A DNA stretch of 54,462 nucleotides from Magnetococcales bacterium. Its GTDB lineage: Bacteria; Pseudomonadota; Magnetococcia; Magnetococcales; JADGCL01. The stretch is taken from NCBI GenBank assembly GCA_015229005.1, contig JADGCL010000012.1:1-54462 (forward strand). The letters are read 5' to 3'. Both the position numbers and the translations under genes were made by a program. A model generated the notes under the pieces. The model had not been told where the DNA came from. It saw only the letters and a list, made by a program, of their open reading frames with translations, and ran no database searches. Of this stretch, positions 8,524 through 16,865 are shown in pieces (the stretch's first letter is position 1; every line of letters begins with the position of its first letter).

Positions 8524-9036
8524 TCACTCGGCATAGTCATGGCCAAGGCCGAGGACGTTGGCGACGTCGAGGATGACCAGGAGGCTGCGCTCGAACTCCA
8601 CCACCCCGTGGATGAAATCGGCCGATATCCGGCGCAGGTTGGCCGGCGGGGGGAGGATGTTGTCATCAACGATATCGCGCACATCCCCCAGTTGATCCAC
8701 GACGAGTCCCACGGGATCTTCCCATGGGCACTTGGTTTCCGCCAAGTTCTGGTTGATCCGCATCACCTCGTGACGCGTCTTCATGATGACGTTGTAGCGC
8801 TTCCGCTTGGCTGGGCTCCCTTCGCCGCCGCCGGGCTCGACCTCGTCGTCGGACCAGCCCAGGCGGCGCTTCAGGTCGAAGAGGGTGATGACGCGACCGC
8901 GGATGTTCAGCATTCCGCGGATGTAGTCCGGGGCCCCCGGGACGGGGGTACACTCCATGGAGCGGTTGATCTCCCGCACGAGCAGAATGTTGATCCCCAG
9001 ATAGAGGTCCCCCAGGGTGAAGGTGCTGACGAGCAT
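8524..9036 (-). CDS. cheW: Chemotaxis adaptor CheW
   Basis: 170 residues. CheW couples receptors to the CheA kinase. The CheW fold is clear: YLGINILLVREI at the N-terminus, then IRGMLNIRGRVITLFDLKRRLG, and a C-terminal strand LLVILDVANVLG. A charged insert at about 65-80 (EPGGGEGSPAKRKR) lengthens one loop. The start MLVSTFTLG at 9036 is 14 bases after the cheA stop with AGGGAG in between; the longer frame upstream is cheA shadow. It is directly coupled to cheA in the operon. Confidence 0.94.
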   Translation of the reverse strand: MLVSTFTLGDLYLGINILLVREINRSMECTPVPGAPDYIRGMLNIRGRVITLFDLKRRLGWSDDEVEPGGGEGSPAKRKRYNVIMKTRHEVMRINQNLAETKCPWEDPVGLVVDQLGDVRDIVDDNILPPPANLRRISADFIHGVVEFERSLLVILDVANVLGLGHDYAE

Positions 9037-9050
9037 GGGCAGAGAACTCC

Positions 9051-12000
9051 CTAGGTGTGTGCGTGGAGGGTCGCAACCACCGCCAGGAGGCGGTTCTTGT
9101 CGATCGTCGGCACACAACTGACGAACCCGGCCCTGGCACACCGCTGCTCCAGATCCGAGGAGATGGACGGGGTGGTGGCGATGACGGGGATCTCGGCATG
9201 AGGCGTCCCCGGCAGTTCCAGGGCCAACTCGAAACCGTCCATCAGCGGCATGTTGAGATCGGTCACCAGGAGGTCGAACCGACCCGTCTTGAGGAGTTCG
9301 AGGGCCGCCATGCCATCCTCGGCCTGGGAGACCTCGAAACCGACCGAGTTCAGGAAATTGACCGTGAGCGCCCTGAGGAAGGGGGTATCGTCCACGACCA
9401 GCGCCGAGAACCCGGAACCGTTGACTTCGGGAGGCGGGTGGGGGGCCGAGATCCCGGCCAGCTCGAAGACGGCGTTGACATCGGGGAAGAGGACCACCCG
9501 ATCGTCGATCTGGGCCGAGCCGAAAAGTCCCTCGGCGCGGATGGCGCGACAGTCGAGGTCGATGTCGGCCTCCCGGGTGTCGATGATGCGGGAGAAGATC
9601 AACCCCGCCTGCATGTCGGGGATGTTGGGGACGACCATGCAGAGGTCGTCGTCCTCGCCCTCGCCATCGTCGCCGACGCCGCGATACCCTGTCCCCTCCA
9701 GACCCAGGACCTGGTCGGGGTAGACGGCGCGGAAGGTCTTGCCGTCGTAGCGGACATAGGGCAGACCGCCGATGGTATCCAGGAGCTTGGGGGAGATCTT
9801 CTCGACCCGTCGCACCATGCTGTGGACAATGCCCATGAGGAGCCCGGTCCCGGACTCCAGGAGGATGATGTTCTGGCGCTCCCGCAGGGCGGCGCGACGT
9901 TCGTCGTCGAGGTCGGTACGGGCGGCCCGTTCGACGTTGGAGAAGTTGATGTTGGCCTTTTCCACGAGGCCGGCGTAGTCGATGATCAGGGAGACGCTGC
10001 CGTCGCCGAGGATGGTCGTCGCCGAGAAGCAGACGCTCTCCTTGAAGAAGGCCGGCAGCGGTTTGACCACGATCTCCTCGCTGTCGAGGACCTCGTCGAC
10101 GACCATGCCGAACTCGTTGCCGCCGACGTTGAGGACCATGACGTAGGCGACCAGGGAATTCGGGTCGCGGCGGTCGTTCTCGCGCCGGTCGCTGTCGCTG
10201 CCGGGTTTGTCGTGGCCGCGCTTCTGGACCCCGGCGGCGGCTGCCGCCCGCTGCCGCAGGGTGCGGCGATCCGGAAGGCGCTGGCGGCGATCGGCGGCGC
10301 CGGGACCGCCGGCGACGGGGGAGCGCTCGATTCCCAGGACATCGGCCAGCTCCACCAGGGGCAGGAGCATGCTGCGCAGGCGCAGGACCGGGGCGTTGCC
10401 GACGGTCTCGATCTGGTTGGCCCGGTCCGATTCGGCGACGCGGACGATCTCCACCAGACCGATCTCGGGGATGGCGAAACGCTGGCCGCCGGCGGAGACG
10501 ATCATCGCCGGGATGATGGCGAGGGTGAGCGGCAGTTTGAGGATGATCCGGGTCCCCTTGCCGACCTTGGAGATGATCTGGACGGTGCCGCCGAGTTTCT
10601 CGATGTTGGTCCGGACCACGTCCATGCCGACGCCGCGACCGGAGACGTCGGAGACCTTCTTCGCCATGGAGAGTCCGGGGGCGAAGATGAGGTCGAGGGC
10701 GTCGTCCTCGCTCATGGTGTCGGCCTGGCGCTCGGTGATCAGACCGCGCTCCAGGGCTTTCAGTTTGATCTTCTCCGCATCGATGCCGGCGCCGTCATCG
10801 GTGAGGGAGATGTTGACCATGCCGTTTTCGTGATAGGCGGCCAGCTCCACCTGGCCGGCCTCGACCTTGCCGATCTTGAGGCGATCCGCAGGCTCCTCGA
10901 TGGCGTGGTCGGCGACGTTGCGGATCATGTGGGTGAGCGGGTCCGACAGATGTTCGATGACCGACTTGTCCAGGTCGACGTCGCCGCCGCGGATTTCGAG
11001 ATCGATCTTCTTGCCGAGTTTGCGGGCGAGGTCGCGGATGATCCGGGGGAATTTATTGAAGACGACGCTGACCGGCTGCATCCGGGCCTGCATCACCTTT
11101 TCCTGGATGCGGCTCGTGATCGAGTCCAGGTTCTGCACCAGGGGGCCGATGTGGGGGAACTGGGCAGCCACCTCGGCGGTGGCGCGGGAGAGCTGGTTCC
11201 GCGCCAGGACGAGTTCGCCGGCGTTGTTGATCAGCTCGTCGAGGAGGGAGACGCTGACCCTCAGGGTCTCTTCCATCGTCGGCTGCGAGGACTTGGAACT
11301 CGATGCAGGATCGACCGGTTTGACCGAGGCCCGGATCAGCCCTCTCTCCCCGAGGGGTTGCGGTCGTTTCAGGCCGGGGCGCCAAGCGGTCGGATCACCG
11401 CTCTCTGCGACAGAATCCTCTGGTTCCTGGGTCGTTGCCTGGGGAACCGGGGAGGGCGCCGGTACTGGTGTCGGCGCCGCCGCCGGGGGTTTGGCCGCCG
11501 CCGGGGGTTTGGCCGTCGCCGGCTTGCTGGCGACCGGAGCGGCGGCTTGGGCCGCTTTGGCCGGCGGCGGTGCGCCGGCGCTTGCCACGCCCTGGGCCAT
11601 GGACTCCGGTATGGGCAGGAGCTCCAGGTTCTCGGGGGGGGTCTGTACCAGGGAGAGAAGGAGATCCTTGTCCAGGACGGTGACGAGGAGGACGGACAGC
11701 TCCTGCCCCGCCAGGGTGGGGAAGGTGGCTGCGTCGTCGACTGCGGGGGAGGTATCCACCACGCTTCCGACTGATTCCAGGAGTGCCTTCATCCTCTCGA
11801 AATGGCCCTTGACCTCACCGCCGGCAGCGGGGAGGGGCAGGGTCAAGCGGAAGAAGTGGCGCCCGTGCTTGAGGGCCTCGGCGACGAGTTCGGGGAAAGC
11901 CGTCAGATCGAAGCCGCCACCATGACCGGCGGGGGCGGGCTTCGCGGCGACCGGGGCCGCCGCAGGTGGCGACGGGGCCGCATCCACAACGGCCTCTTCC

Positions 12001-12500
12001 GCCGTTTCCTCCGCTGCCGTTTCCTCCGACGCCTCCGGTTCGGGCGCCGCCGCTGGCTCGACCGCCGGCGGCGGGCTGGCAGCCGGCGGCGGCGCTGCTG
12101 GCTTGGCGCCGCCGCCGGCGTCGAGTATGCCCTGAATGACGGCAATCTGTTCGCTGGCGTCGACCGATTCGCTGGCGGCAACGTCGTTGACCATCGCCTG
12201 CAATCGGTCGAGACCGCCCAGGAGGCTGTCGGTCAAGGCCGGCGTCGGGACCATGCTCTTCTCGCGCACTTTGCCGAGAAGGTTCTCCATGGTGTGGCTG
12301 AGCCGGGTGATATTGGTCAAGCCGAAAAAGCCGGCGGAGCCCTTGATGGAGTGGACGCCGCGGAAGAGGCGGTTGATCACCTCGTCCTCGGTGGCGGCGC
12401 CCTTCTCTTCCAGGGTCAGGAGGTCGGGTTCGATGGTCTCCAGGTGCTCGACCGCCTCCTGGACGAACATCCCCAGTAGTTCATCATCTTCCTCGGACAT
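9051..12500 (-). CDS. cheA: Hybrid chemotaxis histidine kinase CheA with double CheW domain and receiver
   Basis: 1149 residues, with the start MSEEDDE at 12500 preceded by GGAGAG. Domains in order: P1 (Hpt) with phospho-His H50 in HSIKGSAGFFG; Pro/Ala linker 130-195; P2-like domain about 200-300; second Pro/Ala linker 300-405; P3 dimerisation about 408-480; P4 kinase with N-box HMIRNVADHA, G1 TDDGAGID and G2 GRGVGMDVV; CheW-like domain 655-855 with a charged insert at 725-785; second CheW-like domain about 875-1018; receiver 1030-1149 with acceptor D1081 (VTDLNMPLMDG). The receiver probably serves as phosphate sink or adaptation input. It is the first gene of the operon. The region before it is AT-richer (about 12600-12660) and probably carries the promoter. 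Confidence 0.96.
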   Translation of the reverse strand: MSEEDDELLGMFVQEAVEHLETIEPDLLTLEEKGAATEDEVINRLFRGVHSIKGSAGFFGLTNITRLSHTMENLLGKVREKSMVPTPALTDSLLGGLDRLQAMVNDVAASESVDASEQIAVIQGILDAGGGAKPAAPPPAASPPPAVEPAAAPEPEASEETAAEETAEEAVVDAAPSPPAAAPVAAKPAPAGHGGGFDLTAFPELVAEALKHGRHFFRLTLPLPAAGGEVKGHFERMKALLESVGSVVDTSPAVDDAATFPTLAGQELSVLLVTVLDKDLLLSLVQTPPENLELLPIPESMAQGVASAGAPPPAKAAQAAAPVASKPATAKPPAAAKPPAAAPTPVPAPSPVPQATTQEPEDSVAESGDPTAWRPGLKRPQPLGERGLIRASVKPVDPASSSKSSQPTMEETLRVSVSLLDELINNAGELVLARNQLSRATAEVAAQFPHIGPLVQNLDSITSRIQEKVMQARMQPVSVVFNKFPRIIRDLARKLGKKIDLEIRGGDVDLDKSVIEHLSDPLTHMIRNVADHAIEEPADRLKIGKVEAGQVELAAYHENGMVNISLTDDGAGIDAEKIKLKALERGLITERQADTMSEDDALDLIFAPGLSMAKKVSDVSGRGVGMDVVRTNIEKLGGTVQIISKVGKGTRIILKLPLTLAIIPAMIVSAGGQRFAIPEIGLVEIVRVAESDRANQIETVGNAPVLRLRSMLLPLVELADVLGIERSPVAGGPGAADRRQRLPDRRTLRQRAAAAAGVQKRGHDKPGSDSDRRENDRRDPNSLVAYVMVLNVGGNEFGMVVDEVLDSEEIVVKPLPAFFKESVCFSATTILGDGSVSLIIDYAGLVEKANINFSNVERAARTDLDDERRAALRERQNIILLESGTGLLMGIVHSMVRRVEKISPKLLDTIGGLPYVRYDGKTFRAVYPDQVLGLEGTGYRGVGDDGEGEDDDLCMVVPNIPDMQAGLIFSRIIDTREADIDLDCRAIRAEGLFGSAQIDDRVVLFPDVNAVFELAGISAPHPPPEVNGSGFSALVVDDTPFLRALTVNFLNSVGFEVSQAEDGMAALELLKTGRFDLLVTDLNMPLMDGFELALELPGTPHAEIPVIATTPSISSDLEQRCARAGFVSCVPTIDKNRLLAVVATLHAHT

Positions 12501-12749
12501 TGCCCGTCGCTCTCCAAAGGGATTTGTGCGCGTCACGCGCTCATGCCACCGCCCTGACCGGGGAAACCGCGAGCCCTTTATGCGGACCCGGCCTCACCCG
12601 ACCCGGAAGATTTTTATATCATTCCCCTCTTCTTTCCGCTACGATTAATGCGCTGTTAAGGTCGCCGGCGGGGGCTTGGGGGGCTCTCTCGCCGGCACTC
12701 CCGACTCGCGTGTGGTATGCCATTTTCGTGCCGTTGTATTCGGAGCGTG

Positions 12750-12823
12750 GAATTTCCGAGAATGCGGGATTCCCGGGGATCATGGAATTTCCGGGAAGAA
12801 TTTCCGGGAAGAATTTCCGGGAA
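12750..12823. repeat. 13-base repeats with palindromic core TTCCGGGAA
   Basis: The 13-base unit GAATTTCCGGGAA occurs three times in tandem (12785, 12798, 12811), and a variant copy with one change lies at 12750. Each unit contains the near-palindrome TTCCGGGAA. The spacing is 13 bases, so the copies do not fall on the same helix face. They could be a protein binding array or a simple sequence expansion. Confidence 0.85.
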
Positions 12824-12956
12824 GGTTGTTTTCCCCGGGGGGGGCGTCGCGGGTTTCCCGGGGTGGAACGTTAGTGATGGTGCCGGGGTCGCGGCTCTTT
12901 CACAGGTTCGGCGGTCATCGCCGTTCTCCGCGTGAAGGGGGGTTGCGGTTCCGTTT

Positions 12957-12987
12957 TTTTCAGTGCGGTTTTCAGTGCGGTTTTCAG
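12957..12987. repeat. 12-base repeats just before a start codon
   Basis: TTTTCAGTGCGG is present twice, followed by a partial third copy TTTTCAG. The last partial copy runs into CAGGGAGA, the ribosome site of the gene starting at 13002. The repeat therefore forms the leader of that gene. Confidence 0.85.
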
Positions 12988-13001
12988 GGAGAAACCCGAC
13001 G

Positions 13002-13370
13002 ATGAGAAAATCAGTTGTCTCCGAGATCATGAATGCCCCGGTCTTCGACAACAACGATACCCATCTCTGGATGGCGGTCATGGACCGGGCGGTGCGTGAC
13101 TTGGTGGCCCTCGAGAGATACCGTCAGGACCCGACGGTCATGGAGGATCCCGTCTTCCGCTATGACTACCGCAACCTCAAGAAGTGGTTCCACTCCGCCT
13201 CCATGGAGCCGGGTTCGTTCAACTGGATCTGTTCCCTGGTCAATATCGATCCCAAGTGGGCGCTGAACCGCCTCCAGGAGCGTCTCCAGGTGAGTCTCGT
13301 CCCCGAGAGCGTGCGCCGGGCCCGTATGAATCGGGCGGCACGCCTGGTCGGCACCTCGCAGGTGGCCTGA
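13002..13370 (+). CDS. Small protein of unknown function
   Basis: 122 residues (MRKSVVSEIMN...). The start at 13002 is preferred over an earlier in-frame ATG because CAGGGAGA lies just upstream. The protein is probably soluble and mainly helical, with no signal peptide, cysteine motif or membrane segment. It is rich in Arg and Trp in the second half (LKKWFHSASMEPGS, RRARMNRAARLVG). I do not recognise the family. It is followed after 29 bases by the flavoprotein gene and is probably co-transcribed with it. Confidence 0.7.
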   Translation: MRKSVVSEIMNAPVFDNNDTHLWMAVMDRAVRDLVALERYRQDPTVMEDPVFRYDYRNLKKWFHSASMEPGSFNWICSLVNIDPKWALNRLQERLQVSLVPESVRRARMNRAARLVGTSQVA

Positions 13371-13399
13371 CGGGTCATGACAGTCGGGAGACGTGTTTG

Positions 13400-14386
13400 A
13401 TGCCTACTGCGGCCGCTCGCAAGTCCTGGCAGAGGGGAGCCGGATTTCTGGGGAGTCGTCACGCCATCCTCGGCGGGGCGATGTCCTGGCTTTCGGAGCA
13501 CAATCTGGTTGCGGCCATCTCCGAGGCGGGCGGGTTCGGGGTCGTCGCCTCGGGGAGCATGCCGCCGGAGGCGCTGCGCCGGGAGATCGCGCTGACGCGG
13601 GAGATGACCCGGCAACCCTTCGGCGTCAACCTGATCACCCTCAACCCGGAGTTGATGGCGCTCGTGCGGGTGGTGGTCGAGGAGAAGGTGAGCCACTGCG
13701 TCCTGGCGGGAGGGTTGCCCGACCAGGCGACGATCGATGCCCTGAAGGAGGGGGGCGTCAAGGTGATCCTCTTCGCCCCGTCGCCTGCCCTGGCGAAGCG
13801 GCTGGTCCGGCGCGGGGCGGATGCCCTGGTCATCGAGGGGCATGAGGCGGGGGGGCACGTTGGCCCGGTGGCGACGGCGGTGCTGGTCCAGGAGATCCTG
13901 CATCAGGTCGAGGAGGTGCCGGTCTTCGTGGCCGGTGGGATCGCCAACGGTCGCATGGTCGCGGCGATGGCCGACCTGGGGGCCTGCGGCTGTCAGGTGG
14001 GGACCCTCTTCGTCTGTACCCACGAATGTGTGGCCCATGCCAATTTCAAGCAGGCCTTCATTCGGGCCCAGTCACGCGATGCGGTGGTGACGGTGCAGTT
14101 CGATCCCTCGCTGCCGGTCATCCCGGTGCGGGCGCTGGCGAACAAGGGGACCGAGGCCTACAACCGGTTGCAACTGGAGCTGGTGCGTCAGGTCAAGGAG
14201 AAGGTGAAAAGTCGGGAAGAGGCGCAACTCGAGCTGGAGCGTTTTTGGGTTGGGGCCCTGCGGCGGGCGGCCATCGAGGGGGATGTCGAGTTCGGTTCGG
14301 TCATGGCGGGGCAGAGTGTGGGGCTGGTCAGGTCGGAGCGATCGGTGATGGCGGTGATGAACGACCTCGTTCGCGACATGATCTGA
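13400..14386 (+). CDS. FabK / nitronate monooxygenase-family flavoprotein
   Basis: 328 residues, start at 13400 after CGGGAG. FMN-dependent TIM-barrel family. The marker EGHEAGGHVGP carries the conserved His, and PVFVAGGIANGR followed by QVGTLFVC forms the FMN phosphate site. The segment VCTHECVAHANFK resembles the FabK (enoyl-ACP reductase II) pattern slightly more than classical nitronate monooxygenases. Either activity is possible: reduction of enoyl-ACP with NADH, or oxidation of alkyl nitronates. It lies between a small unknown gene and the flagellar genes with no obvious functional link. The last 70 residues are a charged helical tail. Confidence 0.82.
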   Translation: MPTAAARKSWQRGAGFLGSRHAILGGAMSWLSEHNLVAAISEAGGFGVVASGSMPPEALRREIALTREMTRQPFGVNLITLNPELMALVRVVVEEKVSHCVLAGGLPDQATIDALKEGGVKVILFAPSPALAKRLVRRGADALVIEGHEAGGHVGPVATAVLVQEILHQVEEVPVFVAGGIANGRMVAAMADLGACGCQVGTLFVCTHECVAHANFKQAFIRAQSRDAVVTVQFDPSLPVIPVRALANKGTEAYNRLQLELVRQVKEKVKSREEAQLELERFWVGALRRAAIEGDVEFGSVMAGQSVGLVRSERSVMAVMNDLVRDMI

Positions 14387-14411
14387 GCGGGGCGGCTTTC
14401 AAAGCGGTTTT

Positions 14412-14433
14412 CGACCGGGCGCCCGCCCGGTCG
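14412..14433. terminator. perfect GC-rich hairpin after the flavoprotein gene
   Basis: CGACCGGGCG and CGCCCGGTCG form a perfect 10-base stem around a CC centre, 26 bases after the stop codon. No T-run follows, so it is only a possible terminator or an mRNA 3'-end stabiliser. The direct repeat AAGCTTTGCCG occurs twice just downstream. Confidence 0.45.
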
Positions 14434-14668
14434 GGCAGGACGGTGGCAAGCTTTGCCGCTGCCGGGGGGTCGGGGGAGCGGAAAGCTTTGCCGATACCCG
14501 GAAAATAATACCCTGCCGGGGGGGCTCCCGGATGCTGGAAAATCTCCCGAAAAATCGAACTATTCCTTTGAAATTCGCTATGTTGCCGATATGGCATGGC
14601 GGGTGTATTCACGGTCGGCAACGCCTGCTGACGGCGGGTGGGTCACCCAGGGGAAAGGACGAGCTTCC

Positions 14669-15790
14669 ATGATGCCATTCCAGATGGCCTTGACCGAACT
14701 CCTTGAGATGCAGACCGCCTCCGTTCGGGGGATGGGTCCGGTCCAGGCCATGGCGGGGGTGGAGGAGGCCGAGTTCCAGAAGATCCTGGACGAGCGCGTG
14801 ATCGCCCGGTCCGGGGCGACCCCGGCGGGGCGGGTTCATGAGCCGGGCTGTCCGGAAGGGGTGGCGGAGCGCTCGCCGGGGATGGTGGACGGGGGACCGA
14901 AGGAAGATGGAGCGACCGCGGTCGGGCCGTCGGTCGGCGAGGCGCCGGCGGCGGTGGCGGTGACGCCGGCGACGTCGAGGACGCCGCGTGAGATGCGTCC
15001 GGAGGGGGAGCGCGGGACCGGCGCCGGGGAGAGTGGTGACGTCTCCGGGGGCCGGGCCGAGAAGACGGGGATGGGATGGCAGGGGCTTTCCGCAGGGATG
15101 CCGCCGGTCGGTGAGGGGGCGGGTCAACCGACGGAGGTGGTGCTGGTCGACAAGGGGGGGAGGCCGGTGTTTCTTCCCGGTGGCCCGGTGGCGACCCCGG
15201 GTGAGGGTGCCCAGGGGCCGATGCGCGGACCCGGTCGGATGGGGACGAGCGGTGTGGAGTCGGTCCGGGCGGCGACGGGTTCGTCGGTGGCGAAGGGGCA
15301 GGCCCGTGGGCAGGGGATGGAGGCGGTGAAGCGGCCGGTGGATACGCGGGGGCCGAATTTCGCCGATGAACTGGCGGACCGGGTGGGGCGGTTGCGGCTG
15401 ATCTCCCGACCGGGGATGCCGGAGCAGGTCCGGATCGCGCTGGACCCGGAGGAGCTGGGTTCGGTGAGCATGCGGCTCATGGTGGATGCGAAGAACAAGG
15501 TCAATCTGCTGATCGTCACGGAGTCGGAGGCGGCCAGGGAGTTGTTGACCTCGCGCCTCTCCGAGCTGAAGGAGTCGCTGGCGGGTCAGGGGCTGGGTCT
15601 GGGTGAGATCGAGGTGCAGGTGGACGACCGGGAGGGTCGTGAGGAGCCGGGGTGGTTGTCGCGGCGCCGGGAGAAGGAAGCGGGGGAAATTTTTTCCCTC
15701 GACGGGGGTCGGGGGTCGGCCCCGGCGGTGACGTCGGCGCGGTGGCCGACGATGGTGCGCGGTGGTTCGGGTTTGAGCCTTTTCGCTTGA
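14669..15790 (+). CDS. fliK: Flagellar hook-length control protein FliK
   Basis: 373 residues from the first of two adjacent ATG codons at 14669, preceded by GGGGAAAGGA. The first ~220 residues are low-complexity, rich in Gly, Pro and Ala, as in the extended ruler part of FliK. The C-terminal domain (about 230-340) is the conserved Flg_hook fold: MPEQVRIALDPEELGSVSMR, then VNLLIVTESEAARELL and a SELKESLAGQGL segment. FliK is exported by the flagellar type III system, measures hook length and switches the secreted substrate. The gene is followed by flgD and flgE, the normal hook order. Confidence 0.9.
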   Translation: MMPFQMALTELLEMQTASVRGMGPVQAMAGVEEAEFQKILDERVIARSGATPAGRVHEPGCPEGVAERSPGMVDGGPKEDGATAVGPSVGEAPAAVAVTPATSRTPREMRPEGERGTGAGESGDVSGGRAEKTGMGWQGLSAGMPPVGEGAGQPTEVVLVDKGGRPVFLPGGPVATPGEGAQGPMRGPGRMGTSGVESVRAATGSSVAKGQARGQGMEAVKRPVDTRGPNFADELADRVGRLRLISRPGMPEQVRIALDPEELGSVSMRLMVDAKNKVNLLIVTESEAARELLTSRLSELKESLAGQGLGLGEIEVQVDDREGREEPGWLSRRREKEAGEIFSLDGGRGSAPAVTSARWPTMVRGGSGLSLFA

Positions 15791-16103
15791 GCCGATTTGA
15801 CGGGAAAACATTTGAGCGGGCGACCGGGGAGAAGGACTCCGGAAGTCCGCGAAGCGATCAAATCCCGGTCGCACCGTGGCGAGAGACCTCTCTCTCCCTC
15901 GCCCCGGGGCCGGGATGGTTAAGGAATGGAAGGAAAAGTGACCGGGCCGAAGAGTCCGGCGCGGCAGGACCACCGGAAGAAAAAAACAAGAAGATCCATG
16001 GGAATGGCATGCACGGCTTGACAAGGGATGTGAGCGACGGGTGACCAGGGCCCGGAAGGCTGGCGAAGGCTTTCGGGGTCGAGTTCTCGGGAGGGCTATT
16101 CAA
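15791..16103 (+). other. intergenic region between fliK and flgD
   Basis: 313 bases. I see no gene of supportable quality. The A-rich stretch near 15976-15996 contrasts with the GC-rich surroundings. GGGAGGG at 16090-16096 is the ribosome site of flgD. No sigma-54 or sigma-28 flagellar promoter with correct spacing was found by eye. Confidence 0.4.
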
Positions 16104-16754
16104 ATGGATCAGGTGGGAATGGTCGGAAGCGTACCGGTTTTCAACGACAAGCCGTCAAAGTTTGCCGATTCGGAGGTGACGAGCGAAAAATTGCAGATGG
16201 ATTTTCTGAAGCTCCTGACCAAGCAGTTGGAGTACCAGGATCCGATGAGCCCATTGGACAACACGCAATTCACGGCGCAGATGGCGCAGTTCACGAGTCT
16301 GTCGGAGCAGCAGAAGGGCAATGGTCTGTTGGAGAAGCTCCTGCAATCGATGACCACGGATCATCTGAACCAGGGCGTGGCCTACATCGGCAAGGAAGTG
16401 GTGGTGGAGGGCAACAACCTGGAGGCCCGGGATGGTCGGGCGACGGTGACGTTGGACCTGGATGAGCCGGCGACGGTTTCGGTGACGATCTTCGATGCGG
16501 AAGGCAAGCGGGTTCACTCGATCGAATCCCGGACCCTGGAGGCAGGACGGCGGCAATTGGCCGTCGAGGATCCGGACCTTGGGGAGGGCTCCTACACCTA
16601 CGCGGTCTCGGTATTGAGCGGCAACGAGAAGGCGGTGACCAGCCTGGAGACCGGGGTGGTGACGGGTGTAGTCAATGGCAAGGACGAGGTCCTGCTGGCG
16701 CTGAACGGGCGGCAGGTGAGCCTGGGCGATGTTCGCCAGGTGGGGCTCGTCTAG
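16104..16754 (+). CDS. flgD: Flagellar hook assembly scaffold FlgD
   Basis: 216 residues. FlgD caps the growing hook. The N-terminal signature is complete: FLKLLTKQLEYQDPMSPLDN followed by TQFTAQMAQFTSLSEQ. The C-terminal half has the FlgD Ig/Tudor-like strands (ATVTLDLDEPATVSVTIFD) and ends in VRQVGLV. The start MDQVGMVG at 16104 is used because GGGAGGG lies eight bases upstream; an earlier in-frame ATG has no ribosome site. It lies between fliK and flgE. Confidence 0.96.
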   Translation: MDQVGMVGSVPVFNDKPSKFADSEVTSEKLQMDFLKLLTKQLEYQDPMSPLDNTQFTAQMAQFTSLSEQQKGNGLLEKLLQSMTTDHLNQGVAYIGKEVVVEGNNLEARDGRATVTLDLDEPATVSVTIFDAEGKRVHSIESRTLEAGRRQLAVEDPDLGEGSYTYAVSVLSGNEKAVTSLETGVVTGVVNGKDEVLLALNGRQVSLGDVRQVGLV

Positions 16755-16865
16755 CGGCGGCGTGATGGGGGCGTTGCCGCAAGGCAAACATTGACGTTCC
16801 GGTAGTGGCTGGGTAGCCCTGGTCTCCGGGACGGACCGATTGGGAAAGATTCGGGAGAGAGTGTC

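Larger units (their letters stand above)
12501..13001. other. divergent intergenic region between cheA and the plus-strand genes
   Basis: 501 bases between two divergently read genes. Positions 12608-12660 are AT-rich against a GC-rich background and are the likeliest promoter site for cheA, but I see no clean -35/-10 pair. From 12750 onward the region holds two separate sets of tandem repeats, listed on their own. No convincing gene is present. Confidence 0.5.

Noticed and set aside
9057-11774. A 905-codon open frame on the plus strand opposite cheA
   Set aside because: High GC makes long open antisense frames. The minus strand encodes a complete CheA with all motifs, and the antisense frame has no recognisable domain and a biased composition.
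14448-14461. TGGCAAGCTTTGC as a sigma-54 promoter
   Set aside because: The distance between the GG and GC pairs is too short for the -24/-12 rule.
14584-14591. GCCGATAT upstream of fliK as a sigma-28 promoter -10 element
   Set aside because: No TAAA-like -35 element at the required 15-base distance.
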